A stretch of DNA of 9,467 nt from Clostridia bacterium. GTDB taxonomy: Bacteria; Bacillota; Clostridia; Oscillospirales; CAG-272. The stretch is from positions 1 through 9,467 of the forward strand of contig JAGAMJ010000142.1 in NCBI GenBank assembly GCA_017624795.1. Direction: 5' to 3'. Under the pieces are notes generated by a model. The model saw nothing but the letters and a program-made list of their open reading frames with translations, was not told where the DNA came from and did no database searches. Below, one piece after another: positions 7,760 to 9,467 of the stretch (position 1 is the first letter of the stretch; the number at the start of each line of letters is the position of its first letter). Position numbers and translations under genes: made by a program.

Positions 7760-8332
7760 ATGCTGAAAGAATTGGTGCTGAAAAATCGCAGCTACCGCGC
7801 TTTTGACGAAAGCCGCCCCATCACGGAGCGCGATATGCGCGAGCTTATCGAGCTTGCGCGCTTCGTCCCCAGCGGTATGAACAATCAGCCCTTGCGCTAT
7901 CGCATCGTCAGCACCCCCGACGAGCTTGCGAAAATGCACGCGAATACGCGCTACGCGGCGGCGCTTTCCATTCAGCTGCCGCCCGAGGGGCAAAAGCCAA
8001 CGGGCTTTATCGTCATGCTTCGTGACAGCGACGTGACCTCGCCCGAGGGGCTTGCACAAAAGGACTGCGGCATCGCCGCACAGACCATTCTGCTTGCCGC
8101 CACCGAAATGGGATTTGGCGGCTGCATGATCGGCAGCTTTGATCCCGTTCGTCTTTGCGCCGATCTCTCTATCGGTCAGCGTTACAAGCCCCTTCTTGTG
8201 CTGGCGCTTGGCACGCCCGCGGAGAAGGTCGTGGTGGAGGACGCCAACGATCAGGGCAACGTGATCTATTACCGTGATGCCGAAAACGTGCATCACGTTC
8301 CCAAACGCAAATTGGAGGACATTCTGCTTTGA
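7760..8332 (+). CDS. Nitroreductase family FMN-dependent oxidoreductase
   Basis: A 190-residue flavoprotein of the nitroreductase superfamily, which reduces substrates such as quinones, nitro compounds or enones with NAD(P)H. FMN contacts of the family are visible: NRSYRAF (9-15), PSGMNNQP (37-44), DCGIAAQTILLAA (102-114) and LGTPAEK (150-156). The natural substrate cannot be told from the sequence. AAGGAG (7749-7754) in the last codons of trmB lies five bases before ATG 7760; the gap between the two genes is two bases. Its stop TGA (8330-8332) overlaps the start of truB. Its place between two tRNA modification genes is probably operon packing, not shared function. Confidence 0.93.
   Translation: MLKELVLKNRSYRAFDESRPITERDMRELIELARFVPSGMNNQPLRYRIVSTPDELAKMHANTRYAAALSIQLPPEGQKPTGFIVMLRDSDVTSPEGLAQKDCGIAAQTILLAATEMGFGGCMIGSFDPVRLCADLSIGQRYKPLLVLALGTPAEKVVVEDANDQGNVIYYRDAENVHHVPKRKLEDILL
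8314..8319 (+). promoter_or_regulatory. Ribosome binding site supporting a TTG start for truB
   Basis: GGAGGA lies nine bases before TTG 8329, inside the end of the nitroreductase-family gene. No ATG or GTG is suitably placed, and the TruB N-terminus (FLLIDKPAGITSHD) begins only seven residues into this start. Confidence 0.7.
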
Positions 8333-9234
8333 GTACGGAACGATCGGGCTTTCTTTTGATCGACAAGCCCGCAGGCATCACCTCGCACGACGTGGTCGGC
8401 AAGGTGCGTCGGCTTTACGGCACGCGCCGCGTCGGACACACGGGCACACTGGACCCCATGGCAACGGGCTTGCTGGTGATATTGGTCGGCAGAGCCGCAA
8501 AGGCGGCTGAATATCTCACCGTCAAGAAAAAGACCTACCGTGCCGTTCTGCGCCTTGGCATGACCACCGATACGGAGGACGTGACGGGTCAAATTCTCAA
8601 AACGTCAGGGGACATTCCAAGCAAGGAGCAGGTGATAAGCGTCGCCAAGACCTTTGAGGGCGAGATCCTGCAAACGCCGCCCATGTACAGCGCCTTGAAG
8701 GTGGGCGGGCAAAAGCTTGTCGACCTTGCGAGAAAGGGCGTGGAAATTGAGCGAACGCCCCGCCCCGTGACCGTGTATTCCCTTTCCTGCGATCCGCTGG
8801 AAAACGGTGATTTTGCACTGCAAGTCAGCTGCTCGGCAGGTACGTATATCCGCACCCTATGCGCCGATATCGGCAAAAAGCTTGGCTGTGGCGGCGTGAT
8901 GGCGGCACTGCGGCGAACCGAAACGGGCGAATTTTCTCTTGAAGAAAGCATCACGCTTGAACAGCTGGAAGCTATGGAGGAGGAAGCACGCTTTTCAAAG
9001 CTGATGCCCATTGACGCGCTGTTTGCAGACCTTGCCGCAGTCAAGCTCCCCGCCTTTTACGAAAAGCTCTGCCGCAGCGGCTGTGAGATCTATCAGAAAA
9101 AGATCGGCGCCGATCACCCTCTCGAAACGCGCGTGCGCCTTTGCGACGCCCAGGGACGATTCTTTGCGCTTGGCGAGGTGCGCGAATACGACGAAGGACT
9201 TGCGATCAAGCCCTTGAAGCAATTTGACATTTGA
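8329..9234 (+). CDS. truB: tRNA pseudouridine(55) synthase TruB
   Basis: A 301-residue enzyme that makes pseudouridine 55 in the T loop of tRNAs. Motifs are GFLLIDKPAGITSHDVV (7-23), GHTGTLDPMATGLL (36-49) with catalytic Asp42, KTYRAVLRLG (68-77), PPMYSALK (117-124), SAGTYIRTLCADIG (169-182) and LRRTETG (194-200). The C-terminal part (about 235-299) would be the PUA-like RNA-binding region. The start is TTG 8329, overlapping the preceding stop as TTGA, which suggests translational coupling. It is the last gene of the operon, and a strong terminator begins six bases after its stop. truB is often next to rbfA or ribF in other bacteria; that context is not seen here. Confidence 0.97.
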   Translation: MSTERSGFLLIDKPAGITSHDVVGKVRRLYGTRRVGHTGTLDPMATGLLVILVGRAAKAAEYLTVKKKTYRAVLRLGMTTDTEDVTGQILKTSGDIPSKEQVISVAKTFEGEILQTPPMYSALKVGGQKLVDLARKGVEIERTPRPVTVYSLSCDPLENGDFALQVSCSAGTYIRTLCADIGKKLGCGGVMAALRRTETGEFSLEESITLEQLEAMEEEARFSKLMPIDALFADLAAVKLPAFYEKLCRSGCEIYQKKIGADHPLETRVRLCDAQGRFFALGEVREYDEGLAIKPLKQFDI

Positions 9235-9239
9235 CAATA

Positions 9240-9279
9240 AAAAGCGGCGTGCATTTCACGTGAAATGCACGCCGCTTTT
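9240..9279. terminator. Bidirectional terminator shared by truB and uxaC
   Basis: A 40-base perfect palindrome (20 bp per arm, centred on CACGTG) bordered by A and T runs. With one bulged A the pairing extends outward through ACAAT/ATTGT (9234-9238 with 9280-9284). It sits between convergent genes and would end transcription from both sides. Confidence 0.92.
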
Positions 9280-9289
9280 ATTGTTTGTC

Positions 9290-9467
9290 TTAAAAGCCGA
9301 AAAAGCGTTTTGCGTTTTGATAGCTGATGCCCTCGACCAACGCTTGCAGCGCCTGCTCGTCGTCGGGGTATTCGCCGTTTTCCACCCACTCACCCAAAAG
9401 GTTGCACAAAATGCGGCGGAAATACTCGTGGCGGGGATAGGAAAGAAAGCTGCGGGAATCGGTCAGC
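9290..9467 (-). CDS. uxaC: Uronate (glucuronate) isomerase, C-terminal end; gene runs off the window
   Basis: The minus-strand frame entering at 9466 gives 58 residues and ends at TAA 9292-9290. It starts [20 protein letters not shown] and continues [14 protein letters not shown], ending [12 protein letters not shown]. This matches my memory of the conserved C-terminus of bacterial uronate isomerase (UxaC), which interconverts glucuronate with fructuronate and galacturonate with tagaturonate in hexuronate catabolism. Only about an eighth of the usual length (roughly 460-470 residues) is inside the window. It converges on truB and shares its terminator. Presence of the gene suggests use of pectin- or glucuronide-derived sugars. 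Confidence 0.88.
   Translation of the reverse strand, partial: LTDSRSFLSYPRHEYFRRILCNLLGEWVENGEYPDDEQALQALVEGISYQNAKRFFGF

Noticed and set aside
9240..9279. Perfect palindrome as a regulator operator or attachment site
   Set aside because: Position between convergent genes and flanking A and T runs fit a shared terminator, with no recombinase gene nearby.

Overview
The window looks like chromosomal DNA from a Gram-positive anaerobe of the class Clostridia, probably a gut or rumen commensal. The evidence is strong AGGAG-type ribosome binding sites, TTGAAA/TATAAT-type promoters, a membrane-anchored HtrA with a cytoplasmic N-terminus, Clostridia-style histidine kinase motifs and the tail of a uronate isomerase gene. 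Base composition is moderate and looks even across the genes. There is no sign of phage, IS element, CRISPR array or RNA gene.

Layout. (1) 1-291, plus strand: the 3' end of an unrecognised membrane protein gene. (2) 292-524: a non-coding stretch with short inverted repeats, possibly a dispersed intergenic element, followed by a strong bidirectional terminator at 525-569. (3) 5714 down to 582, minus strand: a five-gene array of OmpR-family response regulator, sensor histidine kinase, HtrA-like serine protease and two tandem MgtC/SapB-family membrane proteins. A promoter lies near 5841-5869, a GC-rich hairpin separates regulator and kinase, and the terminator at 525-569 closes the unit. (4) 5715-6009: a divergent promoter region. 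(5) 6010-9234, plus strand: ychF, trmB, a nitroreductase-family gene and truB, tightly packed with overlapping stop/start codons. (6) A 20+20 bp perfect palindrome at 9240-9279 serves as the shared terminator between truB and the convergent 3' end of uxaC (9290-9467, minus strand).

How the genes work together. The plus-strand operon is housekeeping: a translation-associated ATPase, two tRNA modification enzymes and a flavin oxidoreductase. The minus-strand operon reads as a self-contained envelope-stress module. The kinase has an extracytoplasmic sensor domain, the regulator probably controls the operon's own promoter, HtrA would cut or chaperone misfolded proteins outside the membrane, and the two MgtC-like proteins would act in the membrane (MgtC proteins are tied to Mg2+ limitation, acid stress and restraint of F1Fo ATP synthase in other bacteria). 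A two-component system next to htrA recalls CssRS/HtrA of Bacillus. The addition of two diverged mgtC copies is the most interesting feature of the window; that they act together is inference from gene order.
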